Source: Chloroflexota bacterium
Lineage (GTDB): Bacteria; Chloroflexota; Dehalococcoidia; Lucifugimonadales; UBA3495
Assembly: GCA_009837355.1 (NCBI GenBank)
Contig: VXTR01000083.1
Span: 1-48,751, forward strand
Length of the DNA stretch: 48,751 nucleotides
Direction: 5' to 3'
Part shown: positions 16,389 through 24,969 of the stretch, piece after piece
Layout of the letters: every line of letters begins with the position of its first letter
How positions within the stretch are numbered: position 1 is the first letter of the stretch
The notes under the pieces: generated by a model
What the model saw: the letters and a program-made list of their open reading frames with translations, nothing else
Told to the model about the DNA's origin: nothing
Databases searched by the model: none
Translations under genes and position numbers: made by a program

Positions 16389-17639
16389 TCACCGCTGGTC
16401 GGCGAGGAGCAGGGCGTTGAGGAGAACCTGGGCGCCGTTGGCGCAGTCTTGTGGGGTGGTGTACTCGGCCGGGGCGTGGCTGATGCCGCCGACGCTGGGG
16501 ACGAATATCATGGCGGCCGGGGTGATGGCGGCGATGGCCTGGGCGTCGTGGCCGGCGCCGCTGGGGAGGCTGACGTGGGCGAGGCCGGAGGCTTCAGCGG
16601 CGTCGGCGGCCAACTGCTGCATATTGGCGGAGATGGGCACGGCCGGCGTGTTGCGCTGGGCGGTGACGGCGATGGCGACGTTCTCGGCGTGGGCGACCTC
16701 CTCGGCGGTGCGACGCAGTTCCACCTCGGCGGCGGCGAGGGATTCCATGCGCTCGTCGCGGAACTCGACGCCCATCTGGACGCGACCCGGTATGACGTTG
16801 CCGGCGTTGGGGTGCACGTCCATGCTGCCCACGGTACCGACGCGGCAGACTTCCATTGCGCCGGCGATGCGGCGCACGGCGAGGGCGATTTGCGCGGCGG
16901 AGGACATGGCGTCCCGGCGGAGGGCCATGGGCGTGGTGCCGGCGTGGTTGGCCTCGCCGACGATGTCAACGTGATAGACGGAGCGGCCAGTGATGCCGGT
17001 AACGATGCCGATGGGATAGCCGCCGCGGTGGAGGGTCGGCCCCTGCTCGATGTGGAGTTCCAGGTAGCAGGCCAGTTCGTCGGGTCGGCGGCGGGCCTCG
17101 GCGATGCGGGAGATGTTGCCGCCGATGTCGGGCAGGCGGGACGTGAGGGTTGCACCGTCGTCGTGGACGGCGGCAAAGTCCTCGGCTTCCCAGAGGCCGG
17201 CGATGGCGCGGCTGCCCAGGAGCCAGCGGTGAAAGCCGGTGCCTTCCTCGTTGGTGAACACGACGACTTCCAGGGGATGGCGGGTGGCATGGTCGGCGTC
17301 GGCGAGGGCCTGGACGACTTCGATGGCAGCGATGACGCCCAGGGCGCCGTCGTACTGGCCGCCGGAGGGGACGGTGTCGGTGTGGGAGCCGAGCATGATG
17401 GCAGGCAGGGTCGGGCCGTTGCCGCTGCTATCGCCTTCCTTGCGGCCGATGACGTTGCCGCCGGCGTCGATGCGGACGGACATGCCGGCGGCTTGCATGA
17501 GTTCCATCACGTAGTCTCGGCCCGCCACGTCAAACTGCGAAAAGGCGACGCGCTGCATCCCGAACTCGTCCTGGCCGATTTGACCCAGGGCGGCCAGGTT
17601 GTCGTTCAAGCGGGTTGAGTTAATGGCAACGCTGGGCAT
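16389..17639 (-). CDS. M20 family amidase (N-carbamoyl-amino acid or allantoate amidohydrolase)
   Basis: A 416-residue dinuclear zinc hydrolase of the hydantoinase/carbamoylase group. Metal ligands are visible in order: His in LGSHTDTVPSGG, Asp in YDGALG, Glu in TNEEGTGF, His in LELHIEQGP and His in ISHAPAEYT. The lid-domain residue pattern NHAGTTPM is intact. It hydrolyses N-carbamoyl amino acids, allantoate or ureidoglycolate-like compounds, releasing ammonia. ATG 17639 was chosen because GGAGAG lies 7-8 bases upstream. It lies between an ABC permease and an isoaspartyl methyltransferase gene on the same strand. Confidence 0.9.
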   Translation of the reverse strand: MPSVAINSTRLNDNLAALGQIGQDEFGMQRVAFSQFDVAGRDYVMELMQAAGMSVRIDAGGNVIGRKEGDSSGNGPTLPAIMLGSHTDTVPSGGQYDGALGVIAAIEVVQALADADHATRHPLEVVVFTNEEGTGFHRWLLGSRAIAGLWEAEDFAAVHDDGATLTSRLPDIGGNISRIAEARRRPDELACYLELHIEQGPTLHRGGYPIGIVTGITGRSVYHVDIVGEANHAGTTPMALRRDAMSSAAQIALAVRRIAGAMEVCRVGTVGSMDVHPNAGNVIPGRVQMGVEFRDERMESLAAAEVELRRTAEEVAHAENVAIAVTAQRNTPAVPISANMQQLAADAAEASGLAHVSLPSGAGHDAQAIAAITPAAMIFVPSVGGISHAPAEYTTPQDCANGAQVLLNALLLADQR

Positions 17640-17682
17640 ACTTGCTCTCTCCAATGAAATTCAATCTCTGTTGCTAACCGTT

Positions 17683-18498
17683 TCAACTGTCCAAATCTCT
17701 CCTGCTGAATATCGCCAACGTCACCCAGCAGAACAACCCGGCGTACGCCAGCAGGGCTGGGAGGAAGACTATCGCTTTTGGTTCGTCGTTGCCCAGCAAG
17801 CCACTGCTCACACCCTGCAACGTCCAGCGCAAGTAATCGACCAGCTCAATATCCCAAATGAGACCCGCAAGCAGTCCGAGCAGCCGATAGCCAATCGTTT
17901 CAGCGACAATCAGACCGATGCCGACGCCCACACCGAAGGCCGTTGACCTGCCGATGACACAGAGCAACGTTCCCAAAGCGAGGTAGGCAACCGCCACGGG
18001 CCATGCGCTGGCGAATTTTAATCCGGCATCGCCCCATCCCTCGGGAAAGCCGGGTGATTGCTGGATTATTCCCTCCGCCCCGTTTTCCCCTGCTACCAGG
18101 CCCACCAACGCCGCCAGGCACCAGGCAACGATCCAGATTACCACCAGAACGACCGCGCCCAACAGTATCTTGAGCAGAATCAGTCGACTTGCCGGCATAC
18201 CGCGGGCCAGCGAAGCGCGCCAAGTTCCCCAACCGAATTCTCCTCCGAAAATGAAGCCCGCCAGGATGACGCCAAGGAACGGCGCCAGCGTTGACAACAC
18301 GTCGAATACAACGTGAGGAAAACCATACGCCGGCATCGTTTCGCCAACGGCAGGAACGAATCGCATCCCGACTGCAATCGCCAGAGCGCCAACGACGAAC
18401 AGCCCGAGGATACCAACGATGGCCCAGAACCCGACGCGCCGGGAGAGGCGGAACCATTCCCAACGCAGGGCGACGATGACAGGATTGATGTTAGTCAT
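17683..18498 (-). CDS. ABC-2 type transporter permease
   Basis: A 271-residue membrane protein with about six hydrophobic helices (for example WAIVGILGLFVVGALAIAVG). The cytoplasmic motif GTWRASLARGMPASRLILLK is typical of the ABC-2 permease family. It is the membrane partner of the preceding ATPase, whose stop codon overlaps this start by 4 bases (ATGA). Such two-part exporters move antibiotics, lipids or peptides out of the cell. The substrate cannot be told. The C-terminus ends in a helix with a short charged tail. Confidence 0.88.
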   Translation of the reverse strand: MTNINPVIVALRWEWFRLSRRVGFWAIVGILGLFVVGALAIAVGMRFVPAVGETMPAYGFPHVVFDVLSTLAPFLGVILAGFIFGGEFGWGTWRASLARGMPASRLILLKILLGAVVLVVIWIVAWCLAALVGLVAGENGAEGIIQQSPGFPEGWGDAGLKFASAWPVAVAYLALGTLLCVIGRSTAFGVGVGIGLIVAETIGYRLLGLLAGLIWDIELVDYLRWTLQGVSSGLLGNDEPKAIVFLPALLAYAGLFCWVTLAIFSRRDLDS

Positions 18499-19469
18499 TC
18501 GTTTTCACCTCCCGACTCGCCGGTAACTGCCATGAAGCCGGCCTCCAGTGAGCCAACGGTGGGGCGGAGCTCGGCGACATAGATGCCGGCGTTGGCCAAG
18601 TCGCGGGTGATTTCCCATTCCCGGCCCGGCGTTGCGGCGACATTCAGGCCATCCTCGGATTGGTCGAGCAACTCCCAACCGGCCTCACTGAGGAGGTTGG
18701 CGGCCTGGTCGTCATCGGTGGTGCGGATATGGACGCGCCCATTTGAGGACGTTGTGCCCATCCCGGACACGGGGCCGGAGTAGAGCAGCTTGCCTCGCGC
18801 CATGACGCCGACGCAGTCACAGACCTGTTCAACCTCGTTGAGGAGGTGGCTGGCGAGGATGATGGTGCGGGGTTGGCCGTTGCGCGTTGAGTCTGCGGCA
18901 GCCAAGTCGCGAATGAGCTCGCGGACTTCCACGATGCCGGAAGGGTCCAGGCCGTTGGTCGGCTCGTCGAGAATGAGGAGGGACGGATTGCCGAGGAGAG
19001 TGGCGGCGATGCCCAAGCGCTGTTTCATTCCGGTGGAGCAGGCCCGGAACTTGCGCGTCGCCGCGTCGCCGTCGAGGTTGACAGTATCAAGCAGTTCTTC
19101 AATCTCGTCGTCGCCGCCGTGGGAAGCGTAGATACCCTGCAAGCATCGCAGGTTGTCTCGGCAGGACAGGTAGGGCCAGAAGGTGGGGCGTTCGATGAGA
19201 GCGCCGACGTGTCTGAGAGCGGCGCGCTGGCCGGCGGCGCCGGTTTCGCCCAGCAAGGTTATCGCGCCGGCGGTGGGGTTCAGGAAGCCGGCCAGCATGG
19301 AGAGCAGGGTGGTCTTGCCGGAACCGTTGGGGCCGAGGAGGCCGTACACGCCGCCGGCCGGGATGTTCAGCGTAACGTCGTCAACGGCGCGCACCCTACC
19401 GAAACGCTTGGAGAGGCCGGATACGGTTACGGCGGGGGATTGGTTATTTTCCGGTGTTGTATTGGTCAT
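18495..19469 (-). CDS. ABC transporter ATP-binding protein
   Basis: A 324-residue ATPase. Walker A GPNGSGKTT (about 46-54), the signature helix STGMKQRLGIA, Walker B LLILDEPTNGLDP and the switch His in ASHLLNE are all present. The signature reads STGM instead of LSGG, as in many ABC-2 ATPases. The C-terminal 100 residues form the regulatory extension usual in this group. It overlaps both neighbours by 4 bases, the FAD oxidoreductase upstream and the permease downstream. The three proteins are therefore translated as one coupled set. Confidence 0.92.
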   Translation of the reverse strand: MTNTTPENNQSPAVTVSGLSKRFGRVRAVDDVTLNIPAGGVYGLLGPNGSGKTTLLSMLAGFLNPTAGAITLLGETGAAGQRAALRHVGALIERPTFWPYLSCRDNLRCLQGIYASHGGDDEIEELLDTVNLDGDAATRKFRACSTGMKQRLGIAATLLGNPSLLILDEPTNGLDPSGIVEVRELIRDLAAADSTRNGQPRTIILASHLLNEVEQVCDCVGVMARGKLLYSGPVSGMGTTSSNGRVHIRTTDDDQAANLLSEAGWELLDQSEDGLNVAATPGREWEITRDLANAGIYVAELRPTVGSLEAGFMAVTGESGGENE

Positions 19470-20671
19470 GCCAGCACGTCATAGTCGTAGCCAGTGTTGT
19501 TGAGCGCGCCCTCGGCGAATCGTGAAAGGCGCAGGGGGGATATGTCCATAGTAACAGCCTCGCCGTTGGCAATCAGCTCGGCCATCAGCAGGCCGACCAT
19601 GGGGGAGAGCTTGAAGCCGTGTCCGCTGAAGCCGGTGCACAGATACAGGCCATCCACGCCGTCAACCCGGTCGATGATGGGGTGTGAATCGGGGGTGTTG
19701 GTGTAGAGTCCGGCGTATCCGGCGGCGAGTTCAGCGTCGGCCATGGGCGGGATGCGGCGGGCCAATCGCTGCCAGACGTCCTGTATGAAGGATGGGCTGG
19801 CGCGTTGGGCGAAAACGTCGGGGTCGTGCACCACGTCGGAATGATTGCCGTTTCCCACCAGGGTCAACTCCCGGCCCTCCGGGCGGAAGTAGATGCGGTT
19901 GCTGATGTCAGCGCCACCCGGATGGTAAGGCACTGCGTCCAGCGGGCGGCGGAAGTGTAACACCTCGTGCCGGGTGGCGACCAACGGCGCGTCGATGTCG
20001 TGGGACTGCAGGAAGGCGGGCGACCAAGGCCCGGTGGCGACGACCGCGAGGGGGGTTTCAATGCGAGCGCCGGCGGCGGTGTTGACGGCGGTAACCCTAC
20101 TGCCGTCGGCGCCGGTTTCGATGGCGGCGGCGGGGGTTTGCAGCCGGATGCTGACTCCCTCAGCGCGGGCTCGGGTTGCGTAGGCGTAAGCGGTGGCGGA
20201 TGCGTCGGCGTGGCCGGAGTAGGGTTCGTAGGCGATGGCGGCGGCGTCGGAAACGGCAAACCCGGGCGCCAATCCGGCGGCGTCCGTCGGGCTGATGATG
20301 TCGGTGATTACGCCCACGGACTGCTGGATGGCGATGTTGACTCGGAAAGCGTCCACGTCGTCCGGGCCGGCGAACACCAGGTAGCCGGTTGGAACGTAGC
20401 CGCAATCGCCGCCGATGATGTCGGCGAAATTGCGGTAGATGTGCAGGCTGCGCCAAGCCATCTCAGCGTTGACGGCGGTGGAGTAGTAGTGCATACGGAT
20501 GGCGGCGCTGCTGCGTCCGGTGGAGCCGCTGCCCAGCGTGTCGCGCTCCAGCAAGACGATGCGCCGCAGGCCGTGGGTGTTGGCGGTGATTGCCAGGTTG
20601 CAGGCGATACTGCAGCCCATGACGCCGCCGCCGATGATGACGACGTCGGCGGTTTCGGTAGCGTTGGTCAT
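19466..20671 (-). CDS. FAD-dependent oxidoreductase (DAO family, sarcosine oxidase-like)
   Basis: A 401-residue D-amino-acid-oxidase-fold flavoprotein. The Rossmann motif VVIIGGGVMGCSIACNLA lies at 9-26, the FAD-ribose acid in VLLERDTLGSGSTGRSS (39-55) and the C-terminal FAD contact GFSGHGFKLSPMVG. Family members oxidise secondary or tertiary amines such as sarcosine, dimethylglycine or N-methyl amino acids. Its stop overlaps the ABC ATPase start by 4 bases, an unusual partner for an exporter. It starts 13 bases after the stop of an HNH nuclease gene. The substrate is not deducible. Confidence 0.88.
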   Translation of the reverse strand: MTNATETADVVIIGGGVMGCSIACNLAITANTHGLRRIVLLERDTLGSGSTGRSSAAIRMHYYSTAVNAEMAWRSLHIYRNFADIIGGDCGYVPTGYLVFAGPDDVDAFRVNIAIQQSVGVITDIISPTDAAGLAPGFAVSDAAAIAYEPYSGHADASATAYAYATRARAEGVSIRLQTPAAAIETGADGSRVTAVNTAAGARIETPLAVVATGPWSPAFLQSHDIDAPLVATRHEVLHFRRPLDAVPYHPGGADISNRIYFRPEGRELTLVGNGNHSDVVHDPDVFAQRASPSFIQDVWQRLARRIPPMADAELAAGYAGLYTNTPDSHPIIDRVDGVDGLYLCTGFSGHGFKLSPMVGLLMAELIANGEAVTMDISPLRLSRFAEGALNNTGYDYDVLA

Positions 20672-20684
20672 AGGTTCTGCCGGC

Positions 20685-21095
20685 CTAATTGCGCTCTCGG
20701 GAGCGGCGCACCTGGAAAGTGGTTCCGCGCTGTTTACGCATCCAGCGCAGGAACGAGGCCACCCTGGGGTTGGCCCGCAGGAGTTCCACGCTGTACAGTT
20801 CCTCGGCGAGGGTGGTTACCGAAAACATGGCGTGAACCTGACGGTGGCAAGTCGGGCAGAGCCAGGCGGTGGGCCCGTGATTGCCGCCGCGGGCGCGGGG
20901 CACCAGGTGATGCACGGTAGAACGCTCGACGATACGTTCACACAGTGCACACGTACCGTCGTCCGGAAGATTGCGCCGGTCGCCACTCTGGCCATGCCCC
21001 CGTCGGATGCCGTTGGCTACACCGGAACCGGAGGGAGGAGACAGCGACGCGCTGCGAGTTCCGCGGGAGCGGGTGCGTCCGTGTCGTTTAGCCAT
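20685..21095 (-). CDS. HNH endonuclease family protein
   Basis: A 136-residue protein. The C-terminal half has a zinc-bound HNH core: CALC, then VHHLVPRARGGN (catalytic His pair and Asn), then LCPTCHRQVH. The N-terminal 45 residues are basic and low in complexity. The ATG at 21095 was chosen because it overlaps the end of the preceding gene by 8 bases and the longer frame merely reads that gene's DNA. Stand-alone HNH proteins may nick or cut DNA non-specifically. No target or partner methylase is nearby. The position between an unknown gene and a flavoenzyme gives no functional clue. Confidence 0.75.
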   Translation of the reverse strand: MAKRHGRTRSRGTRSASLSPPSGSGVANGIRRGHGQSGDRRNLPDDGTCALCERIVERSTVHHLVPRARGGNHGPTAWLCPTCHRQVHAMFSVTTLAEELYSVELLRANPRVASFLRWMRKQRGTTFQVRRSRERN

Positions 21096-21582
21096 CGGAG
21101 CCGGAGGTGTCCAGGAACCGCCAGCCGGGGAGGTCGACCTGCCATTGGGCATCTTCGTACAGCATGGGAATCATGAGGCCGGACATCAGCCGGCTGCTTT
21201 GCACTACAGTCTCATCGGTAACGCCGAAGGGAAGGAAGACGAAAGCGTGCTCATCGTCGACGTAGCGAGTTGGCGCGGCGGCCAAGTCGGACAGGTCTTC
21301 CAGCGGCCAGAGACGCAGGACGGTGGTGCGGAAATCGTCGAGCAACGACATCCGCATGGGGTGATTGGAGTCGTAGGCGGCCCGGTAGGCAACCTGCATA
21401 TCAATGCTGTTGCGGGTGGCCCAGACACCCATGCGCATCCCGCGAGTTTCCTTGGAAAGCATGGCCCAGGCCAGGTCCATATCGCCGTCGCGGATTGACT
21501 CGGCAAAGAGCCCGGCGCGTTGGCCGACTTCGTCGGGTTCCTGACTGCGCCGCTGTCCCGGCATTCGCATGTTGGCCGCCAT
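21088..21582 (-). CDS. Hypothetical protein, possibly NTF2-like
   Basis: A 164-residue soluble protein. The opening helix pattern AGLFAESIRDGDMDLAWAML is like the start of NTF2/SnoaL-like or DUF4878-like proteins, followed by a mixed strand region ending WQVDLPGWRFLD. The family was not recognised with certainty. It is the first gene behind a good promoter (21632-21660) and its end overlaps the HNH gene by 8 bases. Function unknown. Confidence 0.65.
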   Translation of the reverse strand: MAANMRMPGQRRSQEPDEVGQRAGLFAESIRDGDMDLAWAMLSKETRGMRMGVWATRNSIDMQVAYRAAYDSNHPMRMSLLDDFRTTVLRLWPLEDLSDLAAAPTRYVDDEHAFVFLPFGVTDETVVQSSRLMSGLMIPMLYEDAQWQVDLPGWRFLDTSGSDG

Positions 21583-21631
21583 GGTTCCGGGCAGTAGTGG
21601 CGCGGTTCGGCGCTCCCCGGAGACTGCTTAC

Positions 21632-21660
21632 ATTCTAGGGTTTGGAGGGCGCAGTAGCAA
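21632..21660 (-). promoter_or_regulatory. Promoter upstream of the NTF2-like/HNH/FAD/ABC gene run
   Basis: A -35 TTGCTA (21660-21655), a 17-base spacer and a -10 TAGAAT (21637-21632). It would drive the minus-strand series from 21582 down to at least the ABC permease, where all gaps are short or overlapping. Confidence 0.5.
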
Positions 21661-21677
21661 ACGGGCGTATGGTGAAT

Positions 21678-22442
21678 TCAGGCTGGGGTTACGGCATCGC
21701 CAACGCGCACGGCGCCAGCTTTCTCGACGATGCCGTACACGCCGAAGTAGGCGGCCAAGGCGTTGGGGCGATAACCCAGGATGGACTTCACGGCGTCGGT
21801 GTCGGTCTCTCCGGTAATGGGGTCCTGGTTGACGATGGCGCAGCGGGGGTCGGGGGCCAGCACGCGGATTACGGCATCGCCGAGGGTGAGGGTGCGGTTC
21901 ATCCAGCCGTCTTCCTGATGGGGCTGGCAGCCGTCCAGCAGGAGGGTGGGACGAAAGCGGTCGGTGGCGAGGCAGTCGTCGTCGGACATACCCATTTCGG
22001 ATGACAGGCGTTCGACTGACGCCCGGGACAGGATAGAAACGGGGAATTCGTCGAACACCTGGCAGGGAAGGTCGGACATCATCAACTTTACGGGCTGGCC
22101 GCAGAACTCGCTCAACGCATCAGCCCAGTCGCCCAGCAGGGCCCGGCCGCGCACTCGGCGGCCCCACACGATGGTCCAGGCCGGGGCGTCCAGTTCGGGG
22201 CTGCTTTCCAGCGCGGCGCCGTCGGGGAAGCGGATGCCCAGGCGTTCCGCTTCAGCATTCCAGGATGCCGTCAACTGGGCCAGCTTGCCCACCTGGCGAC
22301 GGGTCAGGAGCCGGCCCTGGCCGTTGACCAGGTAGAAGTGCCGGTCATCAAGGATTCCGCCCAACTCGAGGTTGACGGATTGCAGGGGAACCAGCGCCAT
22401 GGACTTGACGGGGGCGATGTTGATTTCGGCGACGGTAATCAT
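21678..22442 (-). CDS. MOSC domain protein
   Basis: A 254-residue protein with the MOSC N-terminal beta-barrel (INIAPVKSM..GGILDDRHFYLVN) and the MOSC C-terminal half. The conserved Cys is in DPRCAIVNQDPITGETD. MOSC domains are sulphur carriers related to the end of molybdenum cofactor sulphurase, and in bacteria they act on reactive N-hydroxylated or sulphur compounds (YcbX, YiiM). The normal RCxxTTxDPxTG reads RCAIVNQDPITG here. A TATACT lies 15 bases before the ATG. It is 7 bases downstream of the zinc-finger/GIY-YIG-like gene. Confidence 0.87.
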   Translation of the reverse strand: MITVAEINIAPVKSMALVPLQSVNLELGGILDDRHFYLVNGQGRLLTRRQVGKLAQLTASWNAEAERLGIRFPDGAALESSPELDAPAWTIVWGRRVRGRALLGDWADALSEFCGQPVKLMMSDLPCQVFDEFPVSILSRASVERLSSEMGMSDDDCLATDRFRPTLLLDGCQPHQEDGWMNRTLTLGDAVIRVLAPDPRCAIVNQDPITGETDTDAVKSILGYRPNALAAYFGVYGIVEKAGAVRVGDAVTPA

Positions 22443-22449
22443 TTTTTAA

Positions 22450-22959
22450 TCAGCCCCAGTATAGTGGGGGGCGATCCTCGAGACCATCGGGCGAGGGGTA
22501 AATCCCGGTTATCATTTCAAACCTTTTGGCTAAGTACGTGTATCCGCCTAGTCCGGCAAGGAACATCGCATCTAATGCCCATTCAAACCTGAATGCCTCG
22601 AACTTACTTAGTTGCAACTCAGCGGGAGTGGCCCAGATGATGGCCCTTCCAGTAACTTCATCATGCTCTGCGTCGCGCGCGTAGGGGTCGGATGACATAC
22701 CGATGTAACCGTCGTCGCAAAAGTACACGAACCAGGAGCGACCTTCCGGCAACGATTGCAAAAAGCCGTAGCAATCACTGCACTGGTCGCAGTCCCAGCT
22801 CTTGGATCCTTTCCCCCTGCAATCACGGTCTGGGCATTCTCCACGACAATCCTGACAGGTAAGATAACCTGCGCCCTTATTCCTCCCGCAAAGCAGGCAC
22901 ATATTCAACATCTTAGGATCCATCAGATCGCGCAGTCGTTCTATGTTGTTGGTACTCAT
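22450..22959 (-). CDS. Cys-rich zinc-binding protein with GIY-YIG-like C-terminal domain
   Basis: A 169-residue protein. Residues 21-63 contain nine Cys in a dense pattern (CX2C-X10-CX2C-X3-C-X4-C-X9-CX2CX2C), probably two or three zinc knuckles. Residues 76-121 read like a small GIY-YIG nuclease fold: FVYF, YIGMSSDPYARDAEH and a Glu at about 118 or 121. GIY-YIG enzymes cut nucleic acids, and the zinc part could bind DNA or RNA. The match is by eye and the spacing between the first strand and YIG is short. The start at 22959 was chosen because the longer frame reads through a palindromic repeat. Confidence 0.55.
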   Translation of the reverse strand: MSTNNIERLRDLMDPKMLNMCLLCGRNKGAGYLTCQDCRGECPDRDCRGKGSKSWDCDQCSDCYGFLQSLPEGRSWFVYFCDDGYIGMSSDPYARDAEHDEVTGRAIIWATPAELQLSKFEAFRFEWALDAMFLAGLGGYTYLAKRFEMITGIYPSPDGLEDRPPLYWG

Positions 22960-22996
22960 TTTTGAACCCCGAAGGACATAGGATGTTACGGGGAGT

Positions 22997-23023
22997 GGAT
23001 TCCGGCTTTCGCCGGAATGACGG
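22997..23023. repeat. Dispersed palindromic repeat, copy 2
   Basis: Identical over 27 bases to 1557-1583, with the same 8-base stem and TTTC loop. It lies in the 106-base gap between the HpaB-type gene and the zinc-finger/GIY-YIG-like gene, again upstream of a minus-strand start. The flanking bases differ between the two copies, so the unit is about 27 bases. Confidence 0.8.
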
Positions 23024-23065
23024 TGGCGGGTGGAATGGCGGTTTGGTTGGCTTTGGTTGGTGTCA

Positions 23066-24520
23066 CTATTCCAGGGAGAGGAACTCCTGGACCAGGTTAC
23101 GCTGGGCGGTGCGGTCGTAGGTTTGGTAGAGGAGGGCGGCGTTGCGGGCGGCGTCGCCGCCGAAGTAGCGTTCGTAGAGGGTTTGCCGGCCGCCAAACGC
23201 GCTGCACGACACGTCCCAGGCGAGGCGGAAGAGGCGGATGCGTTCTTCGGCGGTGGCCGTGTCGGTGTCCATGTAGCGGTGAATGTCCTCGGCGAGAGGG
23301 CCGTTGAGGTCGGCCTCGGCGGGCAGGGCCATTAGGCTGCTGGAACCCAGGAGATGCAGGATTTCGGCCATGCGCGGGTACATGGTAATCATCTGCTTGC
23401 GGGCGACCAGCAGGGGCCGGTAATCGGGACAGAAGATGCCCCACTCGTCAAGCTCGGCCTGGGCCTCGGAGGCGGCCAGCAGGGCCTTGGTAATTTCCAG
23501 GTTCTCGATGAGCTCGGCGATGAGGTGCTGCGTTGGCGGCAGTTCGCCGGAGCCGAGCGTCTCCGACATCAGGGTCGCCAGGCCGAGCATAAACTCGCAC
23601 TTGACCACGTTCTTGGTGACCACCTGGTGGCCGGTATGGGCGTTGCGGTTGGTGCGCTCACCCCAGCGGTTGCACAGTTCCACGTCGTTGTAGAGGAACA
23701 CCCGCTGCCAGGGCACCAGGACGTCGTCGAAGAACACGATGGCGTCCATCTCTTCAAAGCGGCTGCCGGCCGGATGGTCAAAGTGAGAGCGGCCGAGGTC
23801 GATGGTATCGCGGCACTGGAACTTGAGGCCCTGGGTGTTGCAAGGAATGGCGAATCCGAAGGCGTACTTGCCCTCATCGCCGGCAGGGACGCGGCGAGTG
23901 CGGGCGGGATAGACGGCGATTTCGTCGGAGAGGGGGCCGAGGGTGGCCAGGACGCGGGCGCCGCGGACCACGATGCCATCGGCGTTTTCGTCCACCACCG
24001 ACAGCGCCACTTCGGTGCGGTCGTCAAAGGGAGTCGCGCCCACGGAGCGGCTGCGCTGCAGGTTGACCAGGGTGTGAGTCATCACGATGTCGTTTTCCCG
24101 GATGTACTCGTAGTAGTCCAGGATATTCTGCCTGAACTGCGGGCGGTTCAGTCCGGAGTAGTCGGCGGCAGCGGCCATGGACATGACGGCAACGTTGAGG
24201 AAATCCGGCGTGCGGCCCATCATGCCGCAGGAGAACTTTGCCCAGTTGCGCATCATCTTGCGGCGGCGTTTCAGGTCGTCGCCGTTACGGGGCATGATGA
24301 AGGACAGACCTACCGGGTCGCCGCTGCTGGGAGAGGCGTAGGTCATTTCGTCGCGTATTGCCGGATCGTGCTGCATATCCAGGAGGCCGGCGACGGTTTG
24401 CAGGCCGCCGGCGAAGGCGGAATGCCGGGTAACGTCGGCTACTTTCTCCCCGCCGATGTAGATGTCGGCGGCGCGCTCCCGCAGGCCGGCGATGTATTGC
24501 GCTCCGGTGCGTGCTGGCAT
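23066..24520 (-). CDS. hpaB: 4-hydroxyphenylacetate 3-hydroxylase family oxygenase (HpaB-type)
   Basis: A 484-residue flavin-dependent hydroxylase/dehydratase of the HpaB/4-hydroxybutyryl-CoA dehydratase superfamily. Recognisable segments are TYASPSSGDPVGLSFIMP near 60-77, RSRSVGATPF, MDAIVFFDDVLVPWQRVF and SSLMALPAEADL. The large subunit uses FADH2 supplied by a separate reductase to hydroxylate phenols. No reductase (HpaC) is in this window, so one must come from elsewhere. GGAGG stands 8-12 bases before the ATG. Similar genes are abundant in SAR202-like Chloroflexota. The exact aromatic substrate is unknown. Confidence 0.88.
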   Translation of the reverse strand: MPARTGAQYIAGLRERAADIYIGGEKVADVTRHSAFAGGLQTVAGLLDMQHDPAIRDEMTYASPSSGDPVGLSFIMPRNGDDLKRRRKMMRNWAKFSCGMMGRTPDFLNVAVMSMAAAADYSGLNRPQFRQNILDYYEYIRENDIVMTHTLVNLQRSRSVGATPFDDRTEVALSVVDENADGIVVRGARVLATLGPLSDEIAVYPARTRRVPAGDEGKYAFGFAIPCNTQGLKFQCRDTIDLGRSHFDHPAGSRFEEMDAIVFFDDVLVPWQRVFLYNDVELCNRWGERTNRNAHTGHQVVTKNVVKCEFMLGLATLMSETLGSGELPPTQHLIAELIENLEITKALLAASEAQAELDEWGIFCPDYRPLLVARKQMITMYPRMAEILHLLGSSSLMALPAEADLNGPLAEDIHRYMDTDTATAEERIRLFRLAWDVSCSAFGGRQTLYERYFGGDAARNAALLYQTYDRTAQRNLVQEFLSLE

Positions 24521-24558
24521 AACTGTCCCTCCTGACCTGAACAGTGGTGTGGGCTGAC

Positions 24559-24969
24559 CTACACCACTGCGTCAATCCCAATGGCGTCAATGGCGCGGGG
24601 CCGGTTGTCGGTTTTCAGGGCAATCATGGCGTAACCGGCCTGGCGACTGAGGATGTGCATACTCTCGATGTTGACGCCGGCGGCCTTCAGGCTGCCGGCA
24701 ACGCCGGCCAGGGCGCCCGGTTGGTCGGGCAGGCGGACGACCAGCGCGTCATCGCCGACGGCCTTGAAGCCGGCCTGGTTGAGCACGTAGAGGGCGCGGT
24801 CGTAGTTATCCGCGGTGAGGATGATTGCGCCGTGGCCGCCGGCGGTTTCGGCGTTGATGGTTTCCAGGTTGATGCCTTCATTGGCCAACGCGGCGGTGAC
24901 GTCGGCGATGACGCCGACCTCGTTGTCGGCCATGATGACGATGCGGTTCATCAGGTTGGGCTGGTTCAT
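24559..24969 (-). CDS. ACT domain protein overlapping histidine decarboxylase
   Basis: A 136-residue protein consisting of two ACT domains in tandem (about 9-75 and 77-136). The motifs NEVGVIADVTAALANEGINL and PGALAGVAGSLKAAGVNIES are the ligand-binding loop and first helix of each domain. ACT domains bind small molecules, mostly amino acids, and regulate enzymes. The start overlaps the end of the histidine decarboxylase gene by 4 bases, so the two are translated together. That suggests an amino-acid (perhaps histidine) sensor for the decarboxylase, which is inference. Confidence 0.85.
   Translation of the reverse strand: MNQPNLMNRIVIMADNEVGVIADVTAALANEGINLETINAETAGGHGAIILTADNYDRALYVLNQAGFKAVGDDALVVRLPDQPGALAGVAGSLKAAGVNIESMHILSRQAGYAMIALKTDNRPRAIDAIGIDAVV

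Noticed and set aside
16365-17618. 417-codon plus-strand frame across the M20 amidase
   Set aside because: Antisense to an intact metal hydrolase; Gly/Ala/Asp-rich with no domain.
22960-23196. N-terminal extension of the zinc-finger/GIY-YIG-like protein
   Set aside because: It also translates the palindromic repeat and part of the upstream gene.
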